From positions 62,001 to 126,000 of the forward strand of contig NZ_JQAZ01000003.1 in the NCBI RefSeq assembly GCF_001437205.1: 64,000 bases of DNA, written 5' to 3'. The notes beneath the pieces were generated by a model, which was given only the letters and a program-made list of their open reading frames with translations, was not told the DNA's origin and made no database searches. Source of the DNA: Lactobacillus selangorensis. Lineage in GTDB: Bacteria; Bacillota; Bacilli; Lactobacillales; Lactobacillaceae. A program made the translations under genes and the position numbers. Positions 34,033 to 43,211 of the stretch are shown in pieces; the stretch's first letter is position 1, and each line of letters starts with the position of its first letter.

Positions 34033-35409
34033 TCATTTTGCCAGCTTAAAGCTGTAATGATAGAGAACGAAATTGAGGAAGGCTAGGATAACCAAGAAAA
34101 TAAAGCCGTTTTGCGTCCCAGCAGCGGTCCGAACAGCTTCGGTCTTGCCCGCAGCAGAGGTCATAAAACTGGCCATGATGCTGGTCCCAATCGAGCCGCC
34201 GAATTGCTGGAGGGTATTCAGGACAGCGTTAGCATCGGCCTGATGCTGACGAGGCACATTGTTGATTGCATTGGTGAGGGTATTTTCAAAGGCCATTGAG
34301 CGGCCGAATGAAAAGACCAAATATAAAATGACGATCATCAAGGGTGACAAGTGCAGACTCAAGAGGGCAAATCCGACTAAGGCAATCGTATAAATCGTAT
34401 TCCCGGTCAAAATGGGTTTCTTCGGACCGTAAGTATCCAGCAGATGTCCGAAGTAGGGACCCATCAAACCAGCGACCAGGCTGCCAGGCAGGAGAATCAT
34501 GCCGCTGATCAGCGACGTCGAATGATCGACCAGCTGAGCGTAGTTCGGCAGCATGAAACTGCCGCCGATGTTGGTCAACTGAATGATAAAGTAGGCGGTC
34601 AGGCTCAAAGAGAAAGCCGGAATTTTGAAAACAGAAATATCGACCAGCATCCGATGGGTACGATTCGAAGTGTAGACGAAGGCGAGCACGGCGATGATTG
34701 CCACGACCATGAAGAGGTCAAAACGAACGTTGAACCAGCCGAGTGTGCTGACGGTGTTGAAGCCCAGTGTCAAACTGATGAAAAAGACGGCCAGAATGAA
34801 CAGCCGCAGCCAGTCGAATTGCGGTTTCGTCGTTTCAGAAACTTGGGTAATCGTGTTCAAACCCATGAAGAGGGCGATAATCATCAGTGGCAGGACGATC
34901 CAGAAAATCCAGCGCCAGCCTAAGTAGTAGACGACGACCCCGCCGAATGTGGGCCCGAATGCCGGTGCTAAGGCTAAAATCATTCCACCGACGCCCATAT
35001 ACGTCCCACGAACAGCCTTAGGAGCCTGTTCAAGGATGATATTGAACATCAGGGGTAAAGTCAAGCCCGTCCCGATTGCCTGGATGAGACGGCCGATCAG
35101 CAGCATGACAAAGCTGCCGGCAGTTCCGCAGACAATGGTTCCGATGACAAAGAAACAAACGGATGTAATAAAGATGTGACGCTCCTTATAGCGTGCCTTA
35201 ATGTAGGCAGAACAAACGATCACAAGCGCAACTGTCAGTAAATAAGCAGTTGTAATCCATTGAATCGTTCCTAAAGTGACATGGAACTCTTTGATCATCG
35301 TCGGAAATGTCACGTTCATAGATGTTTCGATTAAAATTCCGACAAAAGAGAGCAAAGCAGCCGACAAAATGGCGGCGAGTGCTTTGCGAGAAATTTTCTC
35401 TTGGCCCAT
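34033..35409 (-). CDS. MFS drug efflux transporter (DHA2-like), copy 1
   Basis: A 458-residue membrane protein of the major facilitator superfamily, likely a proton-driven multidrug exporter with about 14 helices. Motif C of antiporters is visible (ALAPAFGPTFGG, near residue 155), and the N-terminal ETSMNVTFPTMIKEF matches the D1-type motif of EmrB/QacA relatives. It is the last gene of marR-MFS-MFS, three bases after the paralogue; TAAGGAGG precedes ATG 35409. Substrates unknown. Confidence 0.9.
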   Translation of the reverse strand: MGQEKISRKALAAILSAALLSFVGILIETSMNVTFPTMIKEFHVTLGTIQWITTAYLLTVALVIVCSAYIKARYKERHIFITSVCFFVIGTIVCGTAGSFVMLLIGRLIQAIGTGLTLPLMFNIILEQAPKAVRGTYMGVGGMILALAPAFGPTFGGVVVYYLGWRWIFWIVLPLMIIALFMGLNTITQVSETTKPQFDWLRLFILAVFFISLTLGFNTVSTLGWFNVRFDLFMVVAIIAVLAFVYTSNRTHRMLVDISVFKIPAFSLSLTAYFIIQLTNIGGSFMLPNYAQLVDHSTSLISGMILLPGSLVAGLMGPYFGHLLDTYGPKKPILTGNTIYTIALVGFALLSLHLSPLMIVILYLVFSFGRSMAFENTLTNAINNVPRQHQADANAVLNTLQQFGGSIGTSIMASFMTSAAGKTEAVRTAAGTQNGFIFLVILAFLNFVLYHYSFKLAK

Positions 35410-35412
35410 AAA

Positions 35413-36801
35413 TTAGGCCTCCTTAGGTTTCAGTTTAAATGCATAATGATAAAAAATGAAATTCAGGCAGATTAAAACGAAGAAGAAGATAAACGCATGC
35501 TGAGTCCCGCTTGCTGTTCGTGCGGCAGTCGTTGCACCGCTGCCGGAAGCTAAAAAGCTGGATGCAATGGCTGTCCCGATTGAACCGCCGAACTGCTGCA
35601 AAGTGTTGAAAATCGCATTCGCATCAGCTTCGTATTGAATCGGAACTTGGCCCAAGGCAAATGTCATCGTGTTGGCAAAGGACATCGACATCCCAATCGC
35701 AAAGACGATGTACATCAGCATAATCATCATTGGCGACATGTGCAGACTGAAGGCGATGAAGGCGATCAGAGCGATTGCAAAGATCGTATTCCCCCAAGTG
35801 ATTGGTCGCTTGGGACCCAAGTCATCGAGCATTTTCCCAAATAACGGGTTCAGCATGCCGGCCAGCAAACTCCCAGGCAGCAAGATCAGCCCGCTGATTA
35901 AGGTCGTCGAATGATCGACTAACTGTGCATAGTTCGGCAAAATGAAGTTGGAGCCGATGTTGGTGAACTGGATTAGGAAATAGGCGATCAGGCTTAATGT
36001 GAAGACGGGCAGGGTAAATACCTTGATGTTGACCAGCATCCGATCGGAGTGCTGCGAAGCGGCGATGAAGGCCCAAGTGGCCAGGGCAAAGACGACCAGA
36101 CTGAATAAAAATTCAAAGTTGAGCCAGCCGAGTGTGCCGACGGTGTTGAAGCCTAAGGTCAGGCTGACGAGCATGACAGTCAATAAGGCCAGTCGCAGCC
36201 AATCGAATTTCGGATGCGACAGCTTGGTAACTTGGTCAATCGAGAACCACCCTAAGAACAGGGCCACGATCATAAAGGGCAACACAATCCAGAAAATATC
36301 ACGCCAGCCTAAGAAATAGACGACGATTCCGCCGAATGTCGGGCCGAGTGCTGGGGCCATTGAAACGATCAGGCCACCCAGACCCATGAATAAGCCCCGC
36401 CGTGACAGCGGTGCCCGTTCGAGGATGATGTTGAATAACAGCGGTAAGACGATCCCAGTTCCGCCAGCTTGAACGAGCCGGCCGAACAGCAAAATCCAGA
36501 AATTCGGTGCTAGGGCACAGATTAAATCACCGATGACGGCGAAAATAACTCCAGTGACGAAGATGTTCTTTTCTTTGAAACGCATTTTGATGTAGGCTGA
36601 GCAGATAATGACCAGCGAGACCATCAAGAGGTAGCCTGTCCCGACCCATTGAGCGACTGACAGGGTAATGTGGAATTGTTTAATCAGTGTTGGGAATGTG
36701 ACGTTCATCGACGTTTCGATCAAAATCCCGACGAATGACATCAGTGCGGCCGCTAAAATGGCAACGAGATCTTTTTTGGACATGGTTTGGTTCTGATTCA
36801 T
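35413..36801 (-). CDS. MFS drug efflux transporter (DHA2-like), copy 2
   Basis: A 462-residue paralogue of the next gene with the same motifs (ETSMNVTFPTLIKQF near the N-terminus, SMAPALGPTFGG near residue 155). The start ATG overlaps the TGA of marR by two bases, so translation is coupled to the regulator. Tandem near-equal pumps might form a heteromeric or functionally divided export system, but most MFS exporters act alone, so simple duplication is more likely. Confidence 0.9.
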   Translation of the reverse strand: MNQNQTMSKKDLVAILAAALMSFVGILIETSMNVTFPTLIKQFHITLSVAQWVGTGYLLMVSLVIICSAYIKMRFKEKNIFVTGVIFAVIGDLICALAPNFWILLFGRLVQAGGTGIVLPLLFNIILERAPLSRRGLFMGLGGLIVSMAPALGPTFGGIVVYFLGWRDIFWIVLPFMIVALFLGWFSIDQVTKLSHPKFDWLRLALLTVMLVSLTLGFNTVGTLGWLNFEFLFSLVVFALATWAFIAASQHSDRMLVNIKVFTLPVFTLSLIAYFLIQFTNIGSNFILPNYAQLVDHSTTLISGLILLPGSLLAGMLNPLFGKMLDDLGPKRPITWGNTIFAIALIAFIAFSLHMSPMMIMLMYIVFAIGMSMSFANTMTFALGQVPIQYEADANAIFNTLQQFGGSIGTAIASSFLASGSGATTAARTASGTQHAFIFFFVLICLNFIFYHYAFKLKPKEA

Positions 36802-37238
36802 TTTGTTCCTTCTTCCTTTTGTGCAGATGCAAGCGCCTTGTTCAGCAAATGCTCCAATTGTTCCTGTTCGGAGTCATTCAACCCTGCAAAGAGCTTGTCG
36901 TAAATTTGGTTGACGATCGGGAGAATCTTTTGGCACAGCTCCGCCGCCTTATCGGTGGGATAAATCTGGCTCGCCCGTTTGTCGTTCGGATTCGGCGAAC
37001 GGGTGATGATGCCCTTATCGATCAGCTTGGCGACGGCCCGAGTGACCGTACTATGGTCGAGCGACATTTTTTTCGTCAGATCATCTTGCGAGATACCGGG
37101 ATTGTCCAACAGAATAAAAATAAAGAAAAAATTGCTATCGTTTAATCCAAACGGCTTTAAACGCCGGTTCAATTCACGACGAATGATGCGATTCATGGCT
37201 AAACCGCTTCGCAACGGGTCATAAAAGCTGAATTCCAC
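36798..37238 (-). CDS. MarR family regulator of the MFS operon
   Basis: A winged-helix MarR protein (SQDDLTKKMSLDHSTVTRAV recognition region, then the DKRASQIYPTDKA wing). I choose GTG 37238, giving 146 residues, because GGAG lies 10 bases upstream; a GTG at 37280 lacks a site and an internal ATG at 37196 would cut helix 1. It heads the marR-MFS-MFS operon and probably represses it until a toxic ligand binds. CTTTCAGAAA is present in opposite orientations at about 37295 and 37397 upstream and may be operator material. Confidence 0.88.
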   Translation of the reverse strand: MEFSFYDPLRSGLAMNRIIRRELNRRLKPFGLNDSNFFFIFILLDNPGISQDDLTKKMSLDHSTVTRAVAKLIDKGIITRSPNPNDKRASQIYPTDKAAELCQKILPIVNQIYDKLFAGLNDSEQEQLEHLLNKALASAQKEEGTK

Positions 37239-37454
37239 TAAAAGTTCACTCCGATCTTTTAATAATATGTGCAACGACACCTAATTTATTTAAACACTTT
37301 CAGAAAATTTGTCAAATGGAAAATGAATGATATCTGGCAAACCCTTTTTCAAAATGGGTAGTAAAAGGAAGTAAACCGACCCATTAAAAAAAGTGTTTCT
37401 GAAAGCTGAACCAAACCAAGTCCAGATGAATTCCTCATGCAAGACGACGCCATT

Positions 37455-37499
37455 AAAAAAACGGCTGTAACAAGTTTAGGTTTTGTTACAACCGTTTTT
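37455..37499 (-). terminator. Terminator of the gntR-membrane protein operon
   Basis: AAAAACGGTTGTAACAA and TTGTTACAGCCGTTTTTTT on the minus strand. Confidence 0.88.
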
Positions 37500-37502
37500 G
37501 TT

Positions 37503-38777
37503 TTAGACACGATTTTTAAGAATCGTATACGTTAATTTCGTTTCGGAACTCGAAGTGCCCGTATAATAATAATCCGTTTTGGCGGTGCTGAGTTCGATGA
37601 CCGGACTATTATGGCGGACATAAAGATAGGCATCACGTTTGCCGATGCGGTAATGACCAAGCCGATAGTGAGTTGTTGCAACCCCATTGACTCGGACACC
37701 GTTCGGCAGCTGCTTGAGCAGTTTGATCTGCTTAACTTGAGTGTACGGCACTTTTTTGGTAGCTGTCAAGGGGGCCTGCAAGGTTATTTCGTCGGCACCG
37801 GCATTGAGAGAGATGGCCTGCTGGTTGAAATCAGCCCGAAACAGCTGACTGCCAACGATTACGAGCACACCGGCCAAGACCAGCAGCAGCAGTCCTAAAA
37901 TGACTTTGCCCAGCGGCCGGCCGATATTGATACTGACATTGCCGCCGACCCGGTTGGGCACATTCAGACGTGGATCGTTGGGATTGTCGTAGATTCCGTA
38001 ACGCCAATAATAATCGGCACTATCTGGCTGAAAAGTCTGAGTGTGAGCCAATTCGGCATCTTCGGTATTGCGCAAGCGCCAGAAACTGAAGAAGACCCAA
38101 GCAATGAACAGAAATAGCACCAGCAAATAACCGAGCACTACGATTTGTGCCAGTTCGGGTGCAATACTGATACTGAGTGCTACCATGCCAGGAATCAGGC
38201 TGACAACGGTGGCACCGGCGACAAACTGCAGCGACCAAGTGTGACGCCAAGCATTATTGAGGCGGCGGTTGACGGCGGTATCTTCCGTCAGCGAACGGGG
38301 CGGCTGCTGCTGGATGACGTAATAAAGCCCGATAAACACGGCCAGTGTTGCGACGGCGAGCAGGCCGACAAAGAGCCGGCTGGTTGGGATCATTCGGCCC
38401 AGCCACCACCAGCCGCCGACTGCGAGCAATACGGCTGGCAGGAAGGCAAAGGGCGGCAGCAAACCCTGATTCGGGTCGATCAATAGTTGGGTATCCACGA
38501 CAATCGTATCGTCGGGGTCGGCTAGCCAGCCTTGCTTGTTTTTGACGGCGGTCATCTTGCGGATGAAATGGACTTCAAGGGAAAAATTAGTTCCAATTGC
38601 AACGACTAGGAGCAGCATCAGCCAGATGAAATTGAGCGAATCATAAGTGATCCATAACATCGGCAGGCCCGCTGCACATAGCAGGAGCGTCGCAATTACA
38701 ATGGCACGGCGATAAGCATGCACCACGACTTGGACCAGCGGACTGTTCAACTTCTCAGCCGGTAAAGTAGTTTCCAA
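37503..38777 (-). CDS. DUF1648/DUF5808-type membrane protein
   Basis: At least 424 residues with about eight membrane helices. The segment YGIYDNPNDPRLNVPNRVGG near residue 258 is the signature of DUF5808 proteins, which are usually paired with GntR/YtrA regulators, as here. The TTG at 38777 is the first standard start, but the frame continues upstream through FIIVLIYFIWVAVALCFAAG, a convincing extra helix, as far as a TGA at 38883-38885, without any ATG, GTG or TTG. An AAAGAGG site sits before two ATC codons at 38870 and 38867. The real product probably starts there, overlapping the end of gntR. Function unknown. Confidence 0.78.
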   Translation of the reverse strand: METTLPAEKLNSPLVQVVVHAYRRAIVIATLLLCAAGLPMLWITYDSLNFIWLMLLLVVAIGTNFSLEVHFIRKMTAVKNKQGWLADPDDTIVVDTQLLIDPNQGLLPPFAFLPAVLLAVGGWWWLGRMIPTSRLFVGLLAVATLAVFIGLYYVIQQQPPRSLTEDTAVNRRLNNAWRHTWSLQFVAGATVVSLIPGMVALSISIAPELAQIVVLGYLLVLFLFIAWVFFSFWRLRNTEDAELAHTQTFQPDSADYYWRYGIYDNPNDPRLNVPNRVGGNVSINIGRPLGKVILGLLLLVLAGVLVIVGSQLFRADFNQQAISLNAGADEITLQAPLTATKKVPYTQVKQIKLLKQLPNGVRVNGVATTHYRLGHYRIGKRDAYLYVRHNSPVIELSTAKTDYYYTGTSSSETKLTYTILKNRV

Positions 38778-38857
38778 AATAATGTTCTGATGGGGTCGTG
38801 ACTGAATCAGCAGGCCGGCCGCAAAACAAAGGGCGACGGCGACCCAGATAAAGTAGA

Positions 38858-39241
38858 TTAGTACGATGATGAAGACCTCTTTTCAAAAAGTGATTGCACA
38901 ATTTTTTCAAATTCTGCGACGGTGAGCGATTGCAGTTTGGCTTGGGCGACTAGCGGTTCTAATGCAGCGGTCAGCTGGGCCAAAAAATGATCGTTTTTCG
39001 GCAGTGTGGCCGCAACATGAGTGCCGTTGCGGCGGTCGCTGACCAGATAGCCTTCTTTTTTCAAGTGGGCGTAACTTTTGGAGACCGTCATCGGATTGAC
39101 CTGCAATTGGGCCGCTAGCTGCCGCACTGTTGGCAGCTGCTCGTGCGGCTGCAGCTGGCCGTCAGCAAGCGCCAGCAAAATCTGATCGTGGATCTGTTCA
39201 TGGAGCGGCACGTCACTATTCAAGTGAATATGCAATAACAT
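38858..39241 (-). CDS. GntR family regulator (YtrA type)
   Basis: A 127-residue protein with an N-terminal winged helix (PLHEQIHDQI, LPTVRQLAAQLQVNPMTVSK, GYLVSDRRNGTHV) and a short C-terminal dimerisation region, the layout of the YtrA subgroup that controls membrane or ABC-transport operons. GAGGAGG precedes the ATG. A palindrome overlapping its promoter (39273-39286) suggests autoregulation. The downstream membrane protein is its likely target. Confidence 0.92.
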   Translation of the reverse strand: MLLHIHLNSDVPLHEQIHDQILLALADGQLQPHEQLPTVRQLAAQLQVNPMTVSKSYAHLKKEGYLVSDRRNGTHVAATLPKNDHFLAQLTAALEPLVAQAKLQSLTVAEFEKIVQSLFEKRSSSSY

Positions 39242-39270
39242 CGCAATTGCCTCCTCTTTGTATCATTTGT

Positions 39271-39298
39271 ATTATAACTCGTTATACAAAGAAAACAA
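39271..39298 (-). promoter_or_regulatory. gntR promoter with palindromic operator
   Basis: On the minus strand TTGTTT (39298-39293), 16 bases, TATAAT (39276-39271). The spacer and -10 overlap the perfect palindrome TATAACTCGTTATA (39273-39286), flanked by TTTGTAT/ATACAAAG-like arms, as expected for a GntR/YtrA operator. Confidence 0.65.
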
Positions 39299-39300
39299 GC

Positions 39301-39336
39301 AAAAACCCATCGCCGGTTCACATGCGATGGGTTTTA
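39301..39336 (-). terminator. Terminator of the deoxyribosyltransferase operon
   Basis: AAACCCATCGC and GCGATGGGTTTTT on the minus strand form an 11-bp stem around a 10-base loop. Confidence 0.87.
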
Positions 39337-39347
39337 TGCTGCGTTCC

Positions 39348-39836
39348 TTATGCTTCTTGATTGGTGACGAATTGGTGGACCAGTTGCAGGAGCTGTTCTG
39401 TACCATTGACGACTTCGCCGTTCATTTTGATGAGACCGACGGGGTAGAGGTTGATGTACGAAAACTGATTTTCGGCGACCTCACGGAGGGCGCGTAATTT
39501 CTGCGGATTGTCGTAGCCGAGCTGGCGGCTATCGGTATATAAACCATAAATCGGAATGTGCTTGGCATAAGCAACCCCGACTTCAGCGGCCACACCGGCA
39601 TCGATGGTTGAACCGTCGAGAACGGCGACCATCAGATCGCTGCTTAATAATTCGGCCGTGTCGCCTTGCGCAATGTCTTTCGCGTTGGCGTAATTATTCT
39701 TATCGTTGATGGCGGCATTTTCCTGCGGCAGGTAAATATCGACATCGGGATTCTGCTGCCGCATTGCGGCGACGAGCCGTTCATTGAAATCAAAATCGGC
39801 TTGTGAAAAGAGGGAATTACCAAAATAAATTTTCAT
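39348..39836 (-). CDS. Nucleoside 2-deoxyribosyltransferase
   Basis: Moves 2-deoxyribose between purine and pyrimidine bases in nucleotide salvage, an enzyme typical of lactobacilli. The 162-residue protein has IYFGNSLFS at the N-terminus, VAVLDGSTIDAGVAAEVGVA with the catalytic Glu, and YGLYTDSR, at the family's usual length of about 160. It starts two bases after the stop codon of the upstream DUF915 hydrolase, so they probably share a transcript although the functions seem unrelated. Confidence 0.93.
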   Translation of the reverse strand: MKIYFGNSLFSQADFDFNERLVAAMRQQNPDVDIYLPQENAAINDKNNYANAKDIAQGDTAELLSSDLMVAVLDGSTIDAGVAAEVGVAYAKHIPIYGLYTDSRQLGYDNPQKLRALREVAENQFSYINLYPVGLIKMNGEVVNGTEQLLQLVHQFVTNQEA

Positions 39837-39838
39837 TT

Positions 39839-40720
39839 TTACTGCCCCTTGTAGTTGAGATTTTTATGCCAGATAAATTTGATGACGGCTTTGTCGACAG
39901 CGGCATTTTCATGGAGCTTGGTGTGATAAGCATTGGCACCGGTGAATTCCTTCACTTGATAGCTCTTGGTTTCGCCCCGCAGCAAATACTTGAGCGACAA
40001 AGCGGAAGCATTGGTGACTTGTCCGTCAGAATTCGTGCCGTCATTCAGATTGCCATATAAATTGAGGACTTTGACGCCTTTAGGGAAACCTTTGCGGAGG
40101 CTTTCAAGTTCGGTGTAGGACGGATAGTCGGCACTTTCGACAACCACACTTGGTTTGCCGTTTTTATCCAATTTAGTGGTATTAGCTGTGTCGCCCATGC
40201 CTAAGACGCCGTCAAAAGGACCAGCGATTGTCACGAGCTTCTTCAATTTCGGAGTGGCTTTCTTGCGTCCGTTTTTCATGGCGTTTTCGACGGTCGCCAC
40301 ACAGCCAGCCGAGTGACAGACGGCGTTGTAAGTTGTGTAATGGTACTTTTTCTTCATCGAGACCAACACATTTTGAATCCATTGGGCTTGTGTATCGACG
40401 GGCATCGTGTTTTCGGTCAGAACAACCTGAATAATTGGATGCTTGACCTTTTTGATGTTGACGCCGGCCGTTTCGGTCCAAGCAACATTTCCGCTCGCAT
40501 CGACGGTCGCAGTGGCGATTTTAGTGCCGGCTTTGGCATCGTCCTGCGCAATGACAATCATGCTGTTCATCGAAGCAGCCGACCCCTTGAAACCATGGAT
40601 GTAGAGAGTCGGGGTGATGGTCTTTTTTTTAGCGGCCTGAACTGGCGCCGCTAAAAGGACACTGCCGACCAAGACGGCGGCAAATAGGAGCAAAAAACGA
40701 GTGAGTGACTTTGAATGCAT
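39839..40720 (-). CDS. Secreted DUF915-family alpha/beta hydrolase
   Basis: A 293-residue protein with a signal peptide (FLLLFAAVLVGSVLLAAPVQA) and an alpha/beta-hydrolase domain of the DUF915 type: YIHGFKGSAASM near the N-terminus, nucleophile region NAVCHSAGCVATVE, TIAGPFDG, YGNLNDGTNSDGQVTNASAL, and the final HTKLHEN with the likely catalytic His. The nucleophile elbow reads C-H-S-A-G instead of G-x-S-x-G. Substrate unknown, perhaps a lipid or ester. AGAAGGT-like site precedes the ATG. Confidence 0.9.
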   Translation of the reverse strand: MHSKSLTRFLLLFAAVLVGSVLLAAPVQAAKKKTITPTLYIHGFKGSAASMNSMIVIAQDDAKAGTKIATATVDASGNVAWTETAGVNIKKVKHPIIQVVLTENTMPVDTQAQWIQNVLVSMKKKYHYTTYNAVCHSAGCVATVENAMKNGRKKATPKLKKLVTIAGPFDGVLGMGDTANTTKLDKNGKPSVVVESADYPSYTELESLRKGFPKGVKVLNLYGNLNDGTNSDGQVTNASALSLKYLLRGETKSYQVKEFTGANAYHTKLHENAAVDKAVIKFIWHKNLNYKGQ

Positions 40721-40785
40721 TCCGAGACCTTCTTTGAGAGTTTTCTTAATCTAAGTGTACAGAAAGAAATTTACTGAAACAAGGG

Positions 40786-41625
40786 TCATTTCCCCCAGAG
40801 AAATTGAATGACAGCATGATCGACGGTTGAATTCTCATGGAGCTGGCTGTGCTGAGCGTGTTTGCCGGTGATTTCCTTTTCCTGATAACTGGCCGTTTTG
40901 TCCCGCAACAAGTACTGCAATGAACGGGCGGAAACCGTTGAAACATCGCCGTCGGAATTGCTGCCGTCCTCTTGATTGCCATAAATGTTTAAGATTTTGA
41001 CATGATGCGGAAAATTCTGGCGTTTCGACAGTAAATCGGCATAGGTCGTGTAAATATGTTTCGGCCGGCCGTCTTTTTCAAAATAATTCGTATTCGGTTT
41101 GTCGTTGACGAAGGTAATCCCATCGAAAGGACCGGCAATCGTCACGAGCTTGTTCAGCTTTGGAACGTGGCGATTATTGGCACTCGTAACGGCGTAATCG
41201 ATCAAATCGACGGACCCATTCGAATGGCCGACGCCGTTGAACGTTCGGACGTGATATTTGGTATAGAGCTGTTCCAAGATTGCAGTCAGCCATTTCGTGT
41301 TCTGGTCAACGGGTGCCTTGCTGTTCTGAAAGGCAACTTGCACGATGGGATTATCAGCTTTATTGGACCAGCGGCCATGCCAGGTGATACGGCCGGTTTT
41401 GGAAACATCAGCGACGAGCGCTTTTGTGGCCGCATGAGCGTCGACGGCAGCATTGATCATGTGATTGGTCGAACGGACCGAGCCACCGTAACCATGAACG
41501 TAGAGTGTCGTCGTCCGGCTCGCCGTGTATTTTTTCATATTGATCGTCTGAGCACTGCACGCCGCCAGCATCAGCAGCCATAAACACAGGAAGCCCAAAC
41601 CCCATTTTGTTATCTTTTTCATCAT
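40786..41625 (-). CDS. DUF915-family alpha/beta hydrolase lipoprotein
   Basis: A 279-residue paralogue of the next gene, but exported as a lipoprotein: the lipobox LAAC lies near residue 23. It keeps YVHGYGGSVRST, a regular elbow GVGHSNGSVD, TIAGPFDGI, YGNQEDGSNSDGDVSTVSA and the C-terminal HSQLHENSTVD. The two proteins would therefore work on the outside of the membrane in different positions, one tethered and one released or retained by its signal. AGAAGGTCG precedes the ATG. Confidence 0.9.
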   Translation of the reverse strand: MMKKITKWGLGFLCLWLLMLAACSAQTINMKKYTASRTTTLYVHGYGGSVRSTNHMINAAVDAHAATKALVADVSKTGRITWHGRWSNKADNPIVQVAFQNSKAPVDQNTKWLTAILEQLYTKYHVRTFNGVGHSNGSVDLIDYAVTSANNRHVPKLNKLVTIAGPFDGITFVNDKPNTNYFEKDGRPKHIYTTYADLLSKRQNFPHHVKILNIYGNQEDGSNSDGDVSTVSARSLQYLLRDKTASYQEKEITGKHAQHSQLHENSTVDHAVIQFLWGK

Positions 41626-41674
41626 TCGACCTTCTTTGTCATTATTATAGAGGCTTTCCGCAAATTTACCGCAT

Positions 41675-41705
41675 AAAAAGACCGCCTCCGAAGGGGAGAC
41701 GGCTG
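41675..41705 (-). terminator. Terminator of the C69 dipeptidase gene
   Basis: GCCGTCTCCCC, loop TTCG, GAGGCGGTC with TTTTT following on the minus strand. Confidence 0.83.
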
Positions 41706-41709
41706 TTTT

Positions 41710-43131
41710 TTACAGGTCTTCGTTGCCATTGAAATGGAGCGTCATGTGGTTGTTAGCCAAACGGACCAGATCGGCAAAGAGTGCACGTGTTTTTTGGGTC
41801 GCTGCACTTGCCGTTTGGGCGTTTTGTGCGGTTAAGAAACCAGTGACCTCTTTTTTAGCCACTTTAGTGACAGCTAAGTCAGTTTGCTGAATGCTGCGGC
41901 TTAACGTTTCAAAGGTATCCTGCTGATAGTCTGTGATGAGCGTCTGACTGGCGGCGTAATGCGCTTCGGCTAAAACGCCGATTGTCCGATTGAGCCAGTA
42001 CATATTGTTGATGTTGACATGGGCCGTCGTATTGCGATAGTTGTCCGGCGTGTCTTCACAGTTGGCGTAGAACGGCACCATCGTGTTGTAGACGTTGACA
42101 CCTAAGGCTAGCCAATGAATGGCTGCAAATTCAGCCGGCAGGTCGCTGCGGATTTCCAGTACGTGCATTTCCTGATTGCGATCGAGCCCGATTGGCCGGA
42201 ACTGTTTCTTCTGCACGGCTGTCCCATGACCATAGGGATCATACGGCGTGTCCTGATAGTGCGAGCTCAAAACTGTCTTCACATCATCGGCACCGAGTTT
42301 CTGGTCTGGGGTGCGAGTGAATGCCATTTGCTCTGAGAATGGATCGTTTTCGGGCTCAGCGGGCGAGAAAAGATTGTGACCATACCAGACACGAGGCGTA
42401 TTGTAATGACGATCGGATTCATCATGTGTCCCGAAAATCTGGCGGAAATTGAAGCCTTTTTTGGCCGGATTGAGATGATTCTTTTTTACAAATTTTTTCA
42501 AATCAGTCGCCGTCAAAAAATCATCCGGTTTATTAAAATCGATTTCCTGAATACTGAGCTGATTGGCGACAACGGCATATTGACCATCGGGAATCCGCTG
42601 TGCTGCCCAATGATGTCCGCCAGCCGTCTCCAGATACCAGACTTCATCGGCATCAGAAAAGGCGACTCCGTTCGTTTCGGCCGTCCCGTATTTTTCGATG
42701 ATAGCCCCCAGCCGTTCGACACCTTCCTTCGCAGAATGAATGAACGGCAGGACCACACTGACCATGGCATCTTCGGCAATGCCATTGGCAACCAGCGGAT
42801 CAACGGCTAGGACACGGCGATTTGAAAAGGCTGATTCGGAGGCACTCATGGCGACATTTTCTGAATTGATGCCGTCTTCGGCAAAATCGCCGTACTGCGG
42901 GTCGGCATCCGGTGTTGCTGTATAACGTAGGGCGTTTTCCGGCAGGTCAATCTGAAAATCATTCCCTTTAGAACGATAATGCTGGGCTTTGGCGTGAGCC
43001 GGAATCACGACGAAGCGTTTCGGATTGACGGCGGCGCCAAAATCTTCGTTACGGGCAATCATGGTGCTGTGATGCAAACTGGCTTTTTTACCGACCAGAA
43101 CGGTGGTACAACTGCTATGTGCTGATTTCAT
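41710..43131 (-). CDS. C69-family dipeptidase (PepD type)
   Basis: A 473-residue cytoplasmic peptidase of the Ntn-hydrolase fold, cutting a broad range of dipeptides in the lactic acid bacterial peptide-use system. The N-terminal CTTVLVGKKAS at residue 8 carries the nucleophilic Cys, followed by ARNEDFGAAVNPK, ESAFSN, and DADEVWYLETAGGHHWAAQR, all family motifs. The seven residues before Cys8 would be removed as a propeptide in many members. AAAGGGGTC precedes ATG 43131. It is monocistronic. Confidence 0.94.
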   Translation of the reverse strand: MKSAHSSCTTVLVGKKASLHHSTMIARNEDFGAAVNPKRFVVIPAHAKAQHYRSKGNDFQIDLPENALRYTATPDADPQYGDFAEDGINSENVAMSASESAFSNRRVLAVDPLVANGIAEDAMVSVVLPFIHSAKEGVERLGAIIEKYGTAETNGVAFSDADEVWYLETAGGHHWAAQRIPDGQYAVVANQLSIQEIDFNKPDDFLTATDLKKFVKKNHLNPAKKGFNFRQIFGTHDESDRHYNTPRVWYGHNLFSPAEPENDPFSEQMAFTRTPDQKLGADDVKTVLSSHYQDTPYDPYGHGTAVQKKQFRPIGLDRNQEMHVLEIRSDLPAEFAAIHWLALGVNVYNTMVPFYANCEDTPDNYRNTTAHVNINNMYWLNRTIGVLAEAHYAASQTLITDYQQDTFETLSRSIQQTDLAVTKVAKKEVTGFLTAQNAQTASAATQKTRALFADLVRLANNHMTLHFNGNEDL

Positions 43132-43211
43132 CTGTGAAGACCCCTTTTTTTATTGGGAAAACTATTTCATAATGTCATTATAAAACAATCACTACATAAG
43201 GGGCGGATAAG

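Noticed and set aside
35409-35413. Tandem MFS genes as halves of one split transporter
   Set aside because: Each encodes a full-length exporter with its own motif C and ribosome binding site, so they are duplicated genes.
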